NCBI GenBank assembly: GCA_020027875.1
Contig: JAHRHA010000037.1
Coordinates: 23,626 to 87,625, forward strand
Direction of reading: 5' to 3'
Length of the DNA: 64,000 bases
DNA from: Micromonosporaceae bacterium
Lineage (GTDB): Bacteria > Actinomycetota > Actinomycetes > Mycobacteriales > Micromonosporaceae
Part shown: positions 52,961 through 61,183 of the stretch, in pieces
Position numbering within the stretch: the stretch's first letter is position 1
How the letters are laid out: each line of letters begins with the position of its first letter
The notes under the pieces: model-generated
Database searches by the model: none
Seen by the model: only the letters and a program-made list of their open reading frames with translations
Told to the model about the DNA's origin: nothing
Made by a program: the position numbers and the translations under genes

Positions 52961-53035
52961 TTTACGCGACGCGTTCGCACAATGGGATCAGCCATGCGAC
53001 ACGCACAACCCGTAACCGCTCAACTGCGCCGCCGC

Positions 53036-53956
53036 TCAGTTGCGCGATCTCAGTGCGCGGGCGAAGAAGGCGACGTTGGCGGGGCGTTCGGCGAGCCGTC
53101 GCATCAGGTAGCCGTACCACTCCGTGCCGTAGGGCACGTAGACCCGGACGGTGTAGCCAGCGTCGGCGAGTCGCATCTGCTCATCGGGACGGATGCCGTA
53201 TAGCAGCTGAAACTCGAACGTGTCGGGCGAACGGTCGAACCACTTTGCCCGGTCTTCTCCGATCGCGACCAGTCGTGGGTCATGAGTGGCGAGCATCGGG
53301 TACCCCTCACCGGACATGAGGATGTTGAGACACCGCACGTATGACTTGTCGACATCGAGCTTGGACTGGTAGGCCACGGTCTCGGGCTCCTTGTAGGCCC
53401 CCTTGCACAGCCGGACCCGCGATCCGCTCCCCGCGAGTTCCCGGCAGTCTCCCTCGGTGCGGCGCAGGTACGCCTGCAGCACCGCACCCGTCGTTGGAAA
53501 GTCCACCCGCAGTCGGCCCAGGATCTCCAGCGTGGAGTCGGTGGTGGTGTGGTCCTCCATGTCGATGGTGACCGTGGTTCCTGCCTCGGTGGCGGCGGCG
53601 CAGATTCCGTGCGCATGGTCGTAGGCGAGCTTCTCGTCAAACCTCTGACCGACGGCGGAGAGCTTCACGCTTACCTCGGCCGCCGGTGTCAACTCGGCGT
53701 CGGAGAGCGCCTTGAGCAGATGGAGGTACTCGTCTTTGGTCGCCTCGGCCTGCTCGGGGGTGAGCGTGTCCTCGCCAAGATGATCCAGGCTGACACCGAG
53801 CCCGTCGTCGACCAGCTGCCTGGTCGCCCGAAGCGCGTCGTCGGCCCCCGTGCCGGCGACGAACCTATGCACGACGTCCCGGCTTATGGGGGCCGTCTCC
53901 ACGAGCCGCTCCACCCGGGGTGACCGGGCGGCGGCGAGAATCACCGATCGGAGCAT
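53036..53956 (-). CDS. Proline dehydrogenase (monofunctional)
   Basis: 306-residue FAD-dependent enzyme oxidising proline to pyrroline-5-carboxylate. Blocks of the PRODH TIM barrel are GVSLDHLGEDTL, VSVKLSAVGQRFD, TVTIDMEDHTTTDSTLEIL, VRLCKGAYKEPETVAYQSK and the C-terminal FQLLYGIRPDEQMRLADAGYTVRVYVPYGTEWYGYLMRRLAERPAN. ATG 53956 is the natural start; the frame upstream to 54040 lacks family sequence. No pruA partner is adjacent. Confidence 0.93.
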   Translation of the reverse strand: MLRSVILAAARSPRVERLVETAPISRDVVHRFVAGTGADDALRATRQLVDDGLGVSLDHLGEDTLTPEQAEATKDEYLHLLKALSDAELTPAAEVSVKLSAVGQRFDEKLAYDHAHGICAAATEAGTTVTIDMEDHTTTDSTLEILGRLRVDFPTTGAVLQAYLRRTEGDCRELAGSGSRVRLCKGAYKEPETVAYQSKLDVDKSYVRCLNILMSGEGYPMLATHDPRLVAIGEDRAKWFDRSPDTFEFQLLYGIRPDEQMRLADAGYTVRVYVPYGTEWYGYLMRRLAERPANVAFFARALRSRN

Positions 53957-54085
53957 AGTGACGAGATTAGACCCGCTTCTCCGACCGGGCCGGCACGGCT
54001 GGCGGGTTGGTCCGGGCGGGCAGCCGTTTAAGTCGACCATGGCGCTAGACTCGCCCAGGTAACGAGTGCCGACTACCTTTGACCC

Positions 54086-54658
54086 GTGAACTTCGAGGAG
54101 TACGCCCGGACGGCAGTCGATCTTGTAAATGCGCAGGTGGAGACTCTGGACCAGCTACGGGCGTTCTACGGTGCCGAGAGCTGGCAGGCGCTGGAGGCCA
54201 CCGAGAAGGACGTCACCGTGCTGCGCCGGGGCGCCAAGCGCCTCCGGGACGTCTTCGAGCACGGCTCGGCCGGCCGGGACAACGACGCCGTCGAGGCACT
54301 CAATGTCCTGCTCGAGGCGCACCCGGTTCAGCCGCGGATCTCCGGCCATGAGGTCGGCGACTGGCACATTCACGTGACCGGTCGTGGGTCGTCGATGGGC
54401 ATGGAGCACATGGCGGGTGCCGTGTGGGGTCTGGCGGTGTGGTTGTGCGAGTTCGGCAGCGCCCGCTTCGGCGTCTGCGCCGACGAGCGCTGCGGCAACG
54501 TCTATCTCGACACCTCCTCCAACTGCTGCCGGCGCTTCTGCTCGGAGCGCTGTGCCACCCGGTCACATGTCGCGGCACACCGGGCCCGCAAGCGGGCGGT
54601 CATCGAGGAGCCCGCCGCCGACCTCGCCCCGGACCTCGCCACAACCTCACCGGTCTAG
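54086..54658 (+). CDS. CGNR zinc-finger protein (ABATE-domain family)
   Basis: 190-residue protein with an N-terminal helical ABATE/stress-response-like domain (about 1-120) and a C-terminal CGNR zinc finger. The finger reads FGVCADERCGNVYLDTS, then CCRRFCSERCATRSHVAAHRARKR, supplying four or more Cys ligands and a basic nucleic-acid-binding tail. Such proteins are thought to be transcriptional regulators, with unknown ligands. GTG 54086; divergent from proline dehydrogenase. Confidence 0.85.
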   Translation: MNFEEYARTAVDLVNAQVETLDQLRAFYGAESWQALEATEKDVTVLRRGAKRLRDVFEHGSAGRDNDAVEALNVLLEAHPVQPRISGHEVGDWHIHVTGRGSSMGMEHMAGAVWGLAVWLCEFGSARFGVCADERCGNVYLDTSSNCCRRFCSERCATRSHVAAHRARKRAVIEEPAADLAPDLATTSPV

Positions 54659-54680
54659 AGCGGCCGCCACCTCGCCGACC

Positions 54681-54728
54681 TAGGGCGAAGTCGCGTGATT
54701 GGAGATCAACTCACGCGACTTCGCCCTA
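54681..54728. repeat. Family-2 inverted repeat with perfect 18-bp stem
   Basis: The left arm TAGGGCGAAGTCGCGTGA is exactly complementary to 54711-54728, with a 12-nt loop TTGGAGATCAAC. It lies between the convergent CGNR and sugar-isomerase genes, so a bidirectional terminator is likely. It is the best-preserved copy of the family. Confidence 0.85.
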
Positions 54729-54744
54729 GATCACCACAAAGTGT

Positions 54745-55554
54745 TCAGGCGTCTACTGTGGACGGCGCGGCCAGGTGTTGGCGCGCAAAGGCCAGCGACA
54801 CGGCCAAGTCATCCTGCCGAACCGCTCGTGACGTCGCCCGGCGCGTCGCCACCTCCACGGCGACCGAGCCCAGGAAGCCACGCGACGCGAGCGAGGCGAG
54901 CAGCTCGGCGCAGGGCTGGTTGCCACGACCGGGAACCAGGTGCTCGTCGCGCCCCTCCCCCGTACCGTCGCCGAGATGAACGTGGGCGAGGCCCGCGCCC
55001 ATGGTGTCCGCCATGGCGATCGCGTCGGTCCGCGAGGCGGCGCAATGGGACAGGTCCAGCGTGTACGCATCGAAGCCGGGTCGGGTCGGGTCCCACCCCG
55101 GCATGTACGGGACGAACTCCCGGCCCCGCACCCGCACCGGGAACATGTTCTCCACCGCGAACGTCACGTCAGGAAATTCCTTCCCCAATCGACGCAGGCC
55201 GGCCGCGAAGCCGCGAGCGTAATCGCGCTGCCACGTGAATGGAGGATGCACGACCACGATCACCGCACCCAGCTCGTCGGCGAGCACGGCAGAGCGGCGC
55301 AGGCGCTCCCAGGGATCTGTGCTCCACACCCGCTGCGTCACGAGCAGGCATGGCGCGTGCACCGAGCCGACGCGGACGCCGTAGTGATCGGCCAGAACCT
55401 TCAGCGCGGCCACGTCCTGGCTCACTGGATCGGTCCACACCATCACCTCAAGCCCGTCATAGCCCAGACTCGCCGCCATCTCGAACGCTGCCGAGGTCGG
55501 CTCGGGAAAGACCGACGAGGTGGAGAGCAGCACCGGCACGCGCGGGGAGGTCAC
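54745..55554 (-). CDS. Sugar phosphate isomerase/epimerase-like TIM barrel
   Basis: 269-residue AP-endonuclease-2/xylose-isomerase-like TIM barrel. Metal-site type segments are [35 protein letters not shown] and [21 protein letters not shown], with Glu, Asp and His in family positions. The start is GTG 55554; the open frame to 56157 covers the antisense of ppx and is spurious. The reaction is unknown. It is followed on the same strand by the family-2 repeat. Confidence 0.82.
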   Translation of the reverse strand: MTSPRVPVLLSTSSVFPEPTSAAFEMAASLGYDGLEVMVWTDPVSQDVAALKVLADHYGVRVGSVHAPCLLVTQRVWSTDPWERLRRSAVLADELGAVIVVVHPPFTWQRDYARGFAAGLRRLGKEFPDVTFAVENMFPVRVRGREFVPYMPGWDPTRPGFDAYTLDLSHCAASRTDAIAMADTMGAGLAHVHLGDGTGEGRDEHLVPGRGNQPCAELLASLASRGFLGSVAVEVATRRATSRAVRQDDLAVSLAFARQHLAAPSTVDA

Positions 55555-55604
55555 CCAGCCAGGGTAGCCGTTCGCCGTGACGCCGGCCCGAGGAGCAGGT
55601 GGCC

Positions 55605-56522
55605 TCACTGGGTCGCGAGGGCGTCCAGCCGTTGAAGGATCACGCCCTCGCGCAAGGCCCACGGGCAGATGTCCACTGCGGCCACGCCCAGCCGGCGCAT
55701 CGTAGCCTCGGCGACCACCGCACCGGCGAGAAGCTGGTGGGCTCGCGCGCCGCCGACGCCGTCCATCTCGCCGAGCGCCGCAGAGGACATGTGTCGAATG
55801 AAGCCGAACACCTGGTGCAAGCCTGTAAGCGACAAGGAGCGGGGCGCCCGGAAGCCAGCGGCGGACGGGGCGGCGCCGGCCAGTCGCGCCAACGTACGGA
55901 AGGTCTTGGATGTGGCGGTGACCCGATCCCAGCCGCGGAGGTCGACATTCTTGAGCTGTTGCTCGGCGTACTGCTGCACCTGCTCCACCTCGGCCGCGGG
56001 TGGCGGGTCGGCCGAGAACCGTTCCCTGGTGAGTCGGCCGGCGCCCAGAGGCAGGGAGAGCGCGACCTCCGGCAGCTCGTCGATGCCGGCCGCGATCTCC
56101 AGGGATCCGCCGCCGATGTCGAGCACGAGGAGGCGGCCGGCCGACCAGCCGAACCATCGACGAACCGCGAGGAAGGTCATGCGCGCCTCGTCGTGGCCGG
56201 CTAACACCTTCAGATCGACGCCGGTCTCCTCGCGCACCCGGGCCAGGACCTTCGTCGAGTTCGTGGCGTCCCGCACGGCCGAGGTGGCGAAGGCGAGCAT
56301 CTCCTCGGCGTCGTTGTCGGCGGCGGCTTTGCGGGCGGATGCGACCGCGTCGACGAGGGCGTCGGCGCCATCATCGGACAGCTTGCCGTCCTTTCCGATC
56401 CGTTCGGCGAGTCGTAACACGGACTTCTCGGAGTAGGCGGGCCACGGATGCGCACCATGGTGCGCGTCCACCACGAGAAGGTGGACGGTGTTGGAACCAA
56501 CGTCGAGAACACCGAGCCGCAT
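55605..56522 (-). CDS. Ppx/GppA phosphatase
   Basis: 305-residue actin-fold phosphatase of exopolyphosphatase/pppGpp hydrolase type. Phosphate loops are [18 protein letters not shown] and [16 protein letters not shown]; the catalytic Glu lies in [17 protein letters not shown]. It lacks the C-terminal HD domain of E. coli Ppx and matches the short actinobacterial form. The start is at 56522. It is near senX3/regX3/phoU, so a phosphate-metabolism link is reasonable. Confidence 0.92.
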   Translation of the reverse strand: MRLGVLDVGSNTVHLLVVDAHHGAHPWPAYSEKSVLRLAERIGKDGKLSDDGADALVDAVASARKAAADNDAEEMLAFATSAVRDATNSTKVLARVREETGVDLKVLAGHDEARMTFLAVRRWFGWSAGRLLVLDIGGGSLEIAAGIDELPEVALSLPLGAGRLTRERFSADPPPAAEVEQVQQYAEQQLKNVDLRGWDRVTATSKTFRTLARLAGAAPSAAGFRAPRSLSLTGLHQVFGFIRHMSSAALGEMDGVGGARAHQLLAGAVVAEATMRRLGVAAVDICPWALREGVILQRLDALATQ

Positions 56523-56637
56523 ACCAGAAGCCTATTCTCGCCGGGGGACAGAAACTGGCTCTGTTGCCCGGCCGGTCGTCAACTCGCCGACAATCCTTCT
56601 CGCCCGTCCGGTCGGCACGCGGGCGTAGGCTATTCCG

Positions 56638-57489
56638 ATGAGCAGCCGCCGCGCCCTTCGTCGCGACGAGGTTCCCGTTCGCGTACAGGTCAGCGTCGAG
56701 GATCCAGATGCCCCCCGCAGCCGCGAGGTCGAGCTCGACTTTCCCCGTGAATGGATTGAGTTCACCGATCCAGCCAACCCGGATCACCTCGTGCGCGCCG
56801 ACATGACGTGGCTGCTGTCCCGCTGGACCTGCATCTTCGGCCGCGGCTGCCACGGCATCATCGAAGGTCGGGCCGCCGAAGGGTGCTGCTCCCATGGCGC
56901 CTTCTTCACCGACGACGACGACGAAAAGAGGGTACGGGCAGCAGCGCGCACATTGACGCCGGCGACGTGGCAGCATTACCGGCGCGGGTTCAAGAATTAC
57001 ACCGAGATGGACTCGGTCGACGGCAAAACGCCCGCCCGCCGCACCGCCACCCGCCCGGATGGTCCGTGTATTTTCCTCAACGACCCCGATTTCCCGGGCG
57101 GCGGCGGGTGCGCGCTACACGGACAGGCCTTGCGCGACGGCAAACATCCACTGGAGTACAAGCCAGATGTCTGCTGGCAGCTGCCGGTCCGGCGCGACCA
57201 GGAGTGGACCAAGCGCACCGACGGATCGAAGATCCTCCTCACCGTCCTGGCCGAGTTCGACCGGCGCGGCTGGGGAGAGGGGGGACACGACCTGCACTGG
57301 TGGTGCACCTCGTCGCCGGAGGCGCACGTGGGCGGCGAAGCGATGTACGTCTCCTATGGTCCCGAGTTGACCGCCCTCATCGGCGAGAAGGCCTACGACA
57401 AGCTGGCCGAGCTGTGCGCCGCGCGGGAGAAGTCCGGCCTCGTCGCCATCCACCCCGCGACCGCCGCTGCCCAACTCCGTCGATCATGA
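56638..57489 (+). CDS. Cys-rich conserved protein, possible metal-binding, unknown function
   Basis: 283-residue soluble protein with spaced cysteines: [37 protein letters not shown] and WWCTS. This pattern resembles the YkgJ-type putative zinc/iron-binding proteins, where Cys clusters bind a metal, but I cannot assign a function. No signal peptide or membrane span. Start ATG 56638, divergent from ppx by 115 nt. Its stop codon TGA (57487-57489) is contributed by the family-1 repeat that follows. Confidence 0.72.
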   Translation: MSSRRALRRDEVPVRVQVSVEDPDAPRSREVELDFPREWIEFTDPANPDHLVRADMTWLLSRWTCIFGRGCHGIIEGRAAEGCCSHGAFFTDDDDEKRVRAAARTLTPATWQHYRRGFKNYTEMDSVDGKTPARRTATRPDGPCIFLNDPDFPGGGGCALHGQALRDGKHPLEYKPDVCWQLPVRRDQEWTKRTDGSKILLTVLAEFDRRGWGEGGHDLHWWCTSSPEAHVGGEAMYVSYGPELTALIGEKAYDKLAELCAAREKSGLVAIHPATAAAQLRRS

Positions 57490-57549
57490 CCTGGAGGTCA
57501 TGATCGACGGCATTTGGCGACGGTCAGCTCATGATCACCGCGATCTTGA
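57478..57549. repeat. Family-1 palindromic intergenic element, copy C
   Basis: Core arms GTCGATCATGACCT and AGGTCATGATCGAC, spacer GGCATTTGGCGACGGTCA, then GCTCATGATCACCGCGATC. The outer base pairs change together (GTCGAT/ATCGAC here, GCCGAT/ATCGGC in copies B and D), which supports a selected hairpin. It overlaps the end of the upstream gene and stops 6 nt before the regX3 stop. Confidence 0.87.
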
Positions 57550-57554
57550 AGGGT

Positions 57555-58238
57555 CTACGGCTCGAACTTGTAGCCGAGGCCGCGCACCGTGACGATGTAG
57601 CGGGGAGTCGAGGGCTCCGGCTCGATCTTTGAGCGCAGCCGCTTGACGTGCACGTCGAGCGTCTTCGTATCGCCCACGTAGTCCGCACCCCACACCCGGT
57701 CGATGAGCTGACCACGGGTGAGCACCCGGCCGGCGTTGCGCAGGAGCAGTTCGAGCAGCTCGAACTCCTTGAGCGGCAGGGCTACGGAGTCGCCGGCAAC
57801 CGTGACGACATGGCGCTCGACATCCATGCGTACCGGCCCCGCCGCGAGCGTCGCCGCACTGGTCTCGACCGGTTCGCTGGAGTTGCGCCGCAGCACCGCG
57901 CGAACGCGGGCGACCAGTTCGCGCGGTGAGTAGGGCTTGGTGACGTAGTCGTCCGCCCCGATCTCGAGCCCGACGACCTTGTCTATCTCGCTGTCGCGAG
58001 CGGTAACCATGATGATCGGCACGTGGGACTTCTGCCGAAGCTGCCGGCACACCTCCGTGCCTGACATCTCCGGCAACATGAGGTCGAGCAGCACGATGTC
58101 GGCACCGTTACGGTCGAACTCGGTGAGCGCACCCGTTCCGGTCTCGGCGACGGCCACCTCGAACCCCTCTTTGCGGAGCATATAGGACAGGGCGTCGGAG
58201 AACGACTCCTCGTCCTCAACCACTAGAACACGGGCCAC
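57555..58238 (-). CDS. regX3: OmpR/PhoB-family response regulator RegX3 (PhoP)
   Basis: 227-residue phosphate-responsive regulator. The receiver domain has VLVVEDEESFSDALSYML, phospho-Asp in VLLDLMLPEMSGTEV and Lys in GADDYVTKPYSPREL. The C-terminal winged helix has LPLKEFELLELLLRNAGRVLTRGQLIDRVWG and VHVKRLRSKIEPEPSTPRYIVTVRGLGYKFEP. The start is GTG 58238. It lies downstream of its kinase and divergent from phoU, the conserved actinobacterial phoU-senX3-regX3 arrangement. Confidence 0.94.
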   Translation of the reverse strand: MARVLVVEDEESFSDALSYMLRKEGFEVAVAETGTGALTEFDRNGADIVLLDLMLPEMSGTEVCRQLRQKSHVPIIMVTARDSEIDKVVGLEIGADDYVTKPYSPRELVARVRAVLRRNSSEPVETSAATLAAGPVRMDVERHVVTVAGDSVALPLKEFELLELLLRNAGRVLTRGQLIDRVWGADYVGDTKTLDVHVKRLRSKIEPEPSTPRYIVTVRGLGYKFEP

Positions 58239-58279
58239 AGGAGTTCCCTTCGCCTCTTACGAGTCACCGCACCGTCGAG

Positions 58280-59395
58280 TCACAGTACGTCCGACCCTTC
58301 GGAATCGATCTCAACGCCGGGCGGTAGCGGCAACGCGGCGTCCGGGGGGCGCGCCGGCAGCCGAAGGGTGAACGTCGACCCGGCACCTACGGTCGAATCG
58401 ACGTCCACTCGCCCGCCGTGGTTGACCGCGATGTGCTTGACGATCGCAAGACCCAGCCCGGTGCCGCCCGTGTCCCGGGATCGTGCCTGGTCCGCGCGGT
58501 AGAAGCGCTCGAAGATCCGATCCAAGTCCTTCACCGCGATGCCGATGCCCTGATCGACGACGGCGATGTCGACCATGTCGCCAACCCGGCGCGCATCGAT
58601 AGTGACCTTGGTCTCCTCGGAGCTGTAGGCGATCGCGTTCTCGACCAGGTTAGCCACCGCAGTGACCAGCTGATTCTCACTACCGAACACGGTGAGGCCC
58701 CGCGTTCCCGCAAAGTGGATGTCGATGTTCTTCGCGGCCGCGGCCGTACGAGTGCGGTCGACGACCTCGTTCACGATCCGGTCCACGGCGACGGGCACCG
58801 GCGTGGGCAGCGGGTCGGCGCCCTGCAGCCGGGATAGTTCCAGCAGTTCCTTAACCAGGCGCGCCAGGCGCTGTGACTCGTGGTGGATCCGTTCGGCGAA
58901 GCGGCGCGACGCGTCGGGATCGTCCGCAGCCTCCAGCAGGGTCTCAGCCAGAAGGGCGAGCGCGCCGACCGGCGTCTTGAGCTCATGGCTGACGTTTGCG
59001 ACGAAGTCCCGGCGTACCCGCGCCACCCGGTGAGCCTCGGTGACATCGGAGGCTTCGATGGCGACGTGACCCGGCGGATAGTCCTCGCCGCCCAACGGGA
59101 TCACCCGCACGCGTACGCCTTGCGGCTCCCCGGCCAGATGCACCCGGCCGCCGGCACCGCGAGGGAGATCGAGCTCGACCTCGCGCCGAACCCCACTGCG
59201 GCGGACCTGCCCCGCCAGCGTACGGATCACGGCGTGCACCTGTTGCGGCGAGACGCCTTCGCGGACCAGACCAAGTTCCACCGCGGCGGGGTTGGCCAGC
59301 ACGGGAACATCTGCGGCATCCAGCACGAGAACCCCGACCCGCAGGGCGTTGAGCGCATCGGCGGCGACCCGCTCGGCCTGCGGGCTCGTGGACAT
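58280..59395 (-). CDS. senX3: SenX3/PhoR-like sensor kinase without a membrane anchor
   Basis: 371-residue kinase. A PAS-like domain covers about 15-130 (GVLVLDAADVPVLANPAAVELGLVREG). The His box is RRDFVANVSHELKTPVGALALLAETLLE, and the catalytic domain has ALANLVENAI-type and FERFYRADQARSRDTGGTGLGLAIVKH motifs. SenX3 and PhoR normally begin with one or two membrane spans; none occurs between 59395 and the phoU start in any frame. ATG 59395 has AGG 6 nt upstream; the frame extends to 59467 without hydrophobic sequence. The protein is therefore probably cytosolic. Confidence 0.9.
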   Translation of the reverse strand: MSTSPQAERVAADALNALRVGVLVLDAADVPVLANPAAVELGLVREGVSPQQVHAVIRTLAGQVRRSGVRREVELDLPRGAGGRVHLAGEPQGVRVRVIPLGGEDYPPGHVAIEASDVTEAHRVARVRRDFVANVSHELKTPVGALALLAETLLEAADDPDASRRFAERIHHESQRLARLVKELLELSRLQGADPLPTPVPVAVDRIVNEVVDRTRTAAAAKNIDIHFAGTRGLTVFGSENQLVTAVANLVENAIAYSSEETKVTIDARRVGDMVDIAVVDQGIGIAVKDLDRIFERFYRADQARSRDTGGTGLGLAIVKHIAVNHGGRVDVDSTVGAGSTFTLRLPARPPDAALPLPPGVEIDSEGSDVL

Positions 59396-59510
59396 ACTTG
59401 ACCTGCGGTGCCACCCGACTGCCATCGCCCACTCCACGCCGCCGATGGTAGGCGCCAGGTTAACCAAACCACCCAGGAGAGGTGGGTAAAACCGGTCATG
59501 GTCGCCAGAT

Positions 59511-59552
59511 GTTCATTCGCAGGCTCGGCGCCGTTCACCGCAGTTCACGCTG
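59511..59552 (+). promoter_or_regulatory. PHO-box-like direct repeats upstream of phoU
   Basis: GTTCATT (59511), GGCTCGG (59522), GTTCACC (59533) and GTTCACG (59543) are spaced 11, 11 and 10 nt. This matches the 11-nt GTTCACC direct-repeat PHO box of Streptomyces PhoP. It lies between divergent senX3 and phoU, suggesting autoregulation by the RegX3/PhoP product. Confidence 0.65.
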
Positions 59553-59614
59553 TGGCCGCCCACCCGGCGTAACCTACGACGAGCCCTGCCGGCGAGCCGA
59601 TCCGAGGGAGTGAC

Positions 59615-60265
59615 ATGCGCACGGAGTTTCACGCCGACCTAGATGAGGTGCGGGCGCTGCTGGTAGCCATGGCCGACGAGGTTCGCGCGGCGATGAGGCG
59701 CGCCACGGCCGCCTTGCTCAACGCCGACGCCGGTGTGGCAGAGGGCGTTGTCACGGGCGATGCCGCAGTCAACCAACTCCACAAAGAAGTGGAGGAGAAG
59801 GTGTACGCGCTGCTGGCCCGCCAGGCACCGGTCGCCTCCGACCTGCGGCTGGTCGTCACAGCACTGCACATCGCGGCCGACTTCGAGCGCATGGGGGACC
59901 TAGCCAAGCATGTCGCGAAGACGGCACTGCGCCGACACCCTGTCCGCGCCGTTCCCGACGATCTGGTCACCGTCATCCGCGACATGGCCGACGTCGCCGA
60001 CCGCATCGCCGGCAAGATCAGCCAGGTCATGGCGAACCCGGACGCGACCCTGGCGGCCGAGCTCGAGACCGATGACGACGCCATGGACGAGCTACACAAG
60101 GGGCTGTTCGTGGTGCTGCTGGGGGCGGCCTGGAAGCACGGCGTGGAGTCGGCGATCGACGGTGCCCTCCTCGGCCGGTTCTACGAGCGCTTCGCCGATC
60201 ACGCGGTCAATGCGGGCCACCACATGTTCTTCCTCGTCACCGGCGAGACCATGCAAACAACCTGA
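59615..60265 (+). CDS. phoU: Phosphate signalling regulator PhoU
   Basis: 216-residue all-helical protein with two PhoU repeats of three helices each. It is the negative regulator linking phosphate uptake to the SenX3/RegX3 pair. Family metal-binding and helix blocks are visible: VINQL-like VNQLHKEVEEKVYALLARQAPVASDLRLVVTALHIAADFERMGDLAKHVAK in repeat 1, and MDELHKGLFVVLL and GRFYERFADHAVNAGHHMFFLVTGE in repeat 2. ATG 59615 follows GAGGGAG. A family-1 repeat begins two bases after the stop. Confidence 0.95.
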   Translation: MRTEFHADLDEVRALLVAMADEVRAAMRRATAALLNADAGVAEGVVTGDAAVNQLHKEVEEKVYALLARQAPVASDLRLVVTALHIAADFERMGDLAKHVAKTALRRHPVRAVPDDLVTVIRDMADVADRIAGKISQVMANPDATLAAELETDDDAMDELHKGLFVVLLGAAWKHGVESAIDGALLGRFYERFADHAVNAGHHMFFLVTGETMQTT

Positions 60266-60266
60266 C

Positions 60267-60340
60267 CGCCGATCATGACCTGGAGGTCATGATCGGCGCC
60301 TTTTCAGGACGGTCAGGTCATGATCACGGCGATCTTGGTG
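60267..60340. repeat. Family-1 palindromic intergenic element, copy D
   Basis: Core arms GCCGATCATGACCT and AGGTCATGATCGGC, then GCCTTTTCAGGACGGTCAG and GTCATGATCACGGCGATCTTG. It lies between convergent phoU and the AAC(3)-like gene. The last part supplies the TGA and final codons of the latter (60324-60340). Confidence 0.87.
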
Positions 60341-61145
60341 GCGCGCGGTGAGTGGCGAACCAGCCCACCGCGAAGTCGACTGCAGCCCGCTGTCGCATGA
60401 GCCGGGACTCGGCCGACCCCACCGACCCAATCGTGACGGTGCCCGTCGCGTCGAGATCGACCCCGAGGGAGTCGAAGTCGCCTTCATCGAGCTCCACGTC
60501 ATCCCAGGTCGTCCAGATTCGCGCGGTTCCGGCTAGAAAGGCGGCGCCGTGACGGGTGCGCGCCGGCTCAGCGACCCGGTACTCGGCGAGGTGCAGCGAC
60601 GTGTTCGAGTCGTGCCCGACCCCGAGCAGCAGGACATCGCCGTCAAGGTCGTAGACCCGCCCGAGCGGGGACGTGTCGCCCAGCATGTCGTCGAGCCGGT
60701 GGCCCGCGACGATCTCGTCGGCCGCCCGCCCAAGCGCCGCAAACGATGTGTGCGGATGGTCACTACGCCGTGCGCCGGGCCAGGTCCGGACAGCCTCCGC
60801 GATCGCGCCCATCCACCGGCTCGGCGTCAGCATCGCGTCAAAGCCGGGCATGTGCGCGCGAATGATCGGCCACCATGACTGCGGTACGGGCGGGTGCTGC
60901 CAACCGGCGGGGTCGGAGTTGTCCGGCGTGTGGGTCGGCACGACCAGCGTGCCGTCGGCGCCCAGCGAGTCACACAACGCTTGCACGACCGCGACCGGGC
61001 CGCCACACACCCATCCCAATGCCTTGACCGACGAGTGCAGTAGCAGCACCGACCCGGCTCGGACGCCGAGAGTCCGAAGGTCCGCCGCGAGAGACTCGCG
61101 AGTTCGGGGGAGGTCTTGCTCCGGCACCAGGTCCGAGTCCGCCAC
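60324..61145 (-). CDS. AAC(3)-family (YokD-like) N-acetyltransferase
   Basis: 273-residue member of the aminoglycoside 3-N-acetyltransferase family. Characteristic blocks are LLLHSSVKALGWVCGGPVAVVQAL, GTLVVPTHTPDNSDP, RSDHPHTSFAALGR (conserved His region) and VLLLGVGHDSNTSLHLAEYR. The family includes resistance enzymes and many chromosomal members of unknown substrate. Nothing in the context (no antibiotic cluster, no mobile element) argues for acquired resistance. The stop codon lies inside family-1 copy D. Confidence 0.85.
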   Translation of the reverse strand: MADSDLVPEQDLPRTRESLAADLRTLGVRAGSVLLLHSSVKALGWVCGGPVAVVQALCDSLGADGTLVVPTHTPDNSDPAGWQHPPVPQSWWPIIRAHMPGFDAMLTPSRWMGAIAEAVRTWPGARRSDHPHTSFAALGRAADEIVAGHRLDDMLGDTSPLGRVYDLDGDVLLLGVGHDSNTSLHLAEYRVAEPARTRHGAAFLAGTARIWTTWDDVELDEGDFDSLGVDLDATGTVTIGSVGSAESRLMRQRAAVDFAVGWFATHRAPPRSP

Positions 61146-61183
61146 GTCCGCACATCCTGCCAGGCGGAGTGATCGGACCGGCT

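Noticed and set aside
54745..56157. A 470-residue form of the sugar isomerase
   Set aside because: The extra 201 residues are ppx-gene DNA read in another frame of the same strand; domain homology begins at GTG 55554.
60324..61145. Acquired aminoglycoside resistance cassette
   Set aside because: No integron, transposon or plasmid signature; base composition matches neighbours, and family members without resistance function are common.
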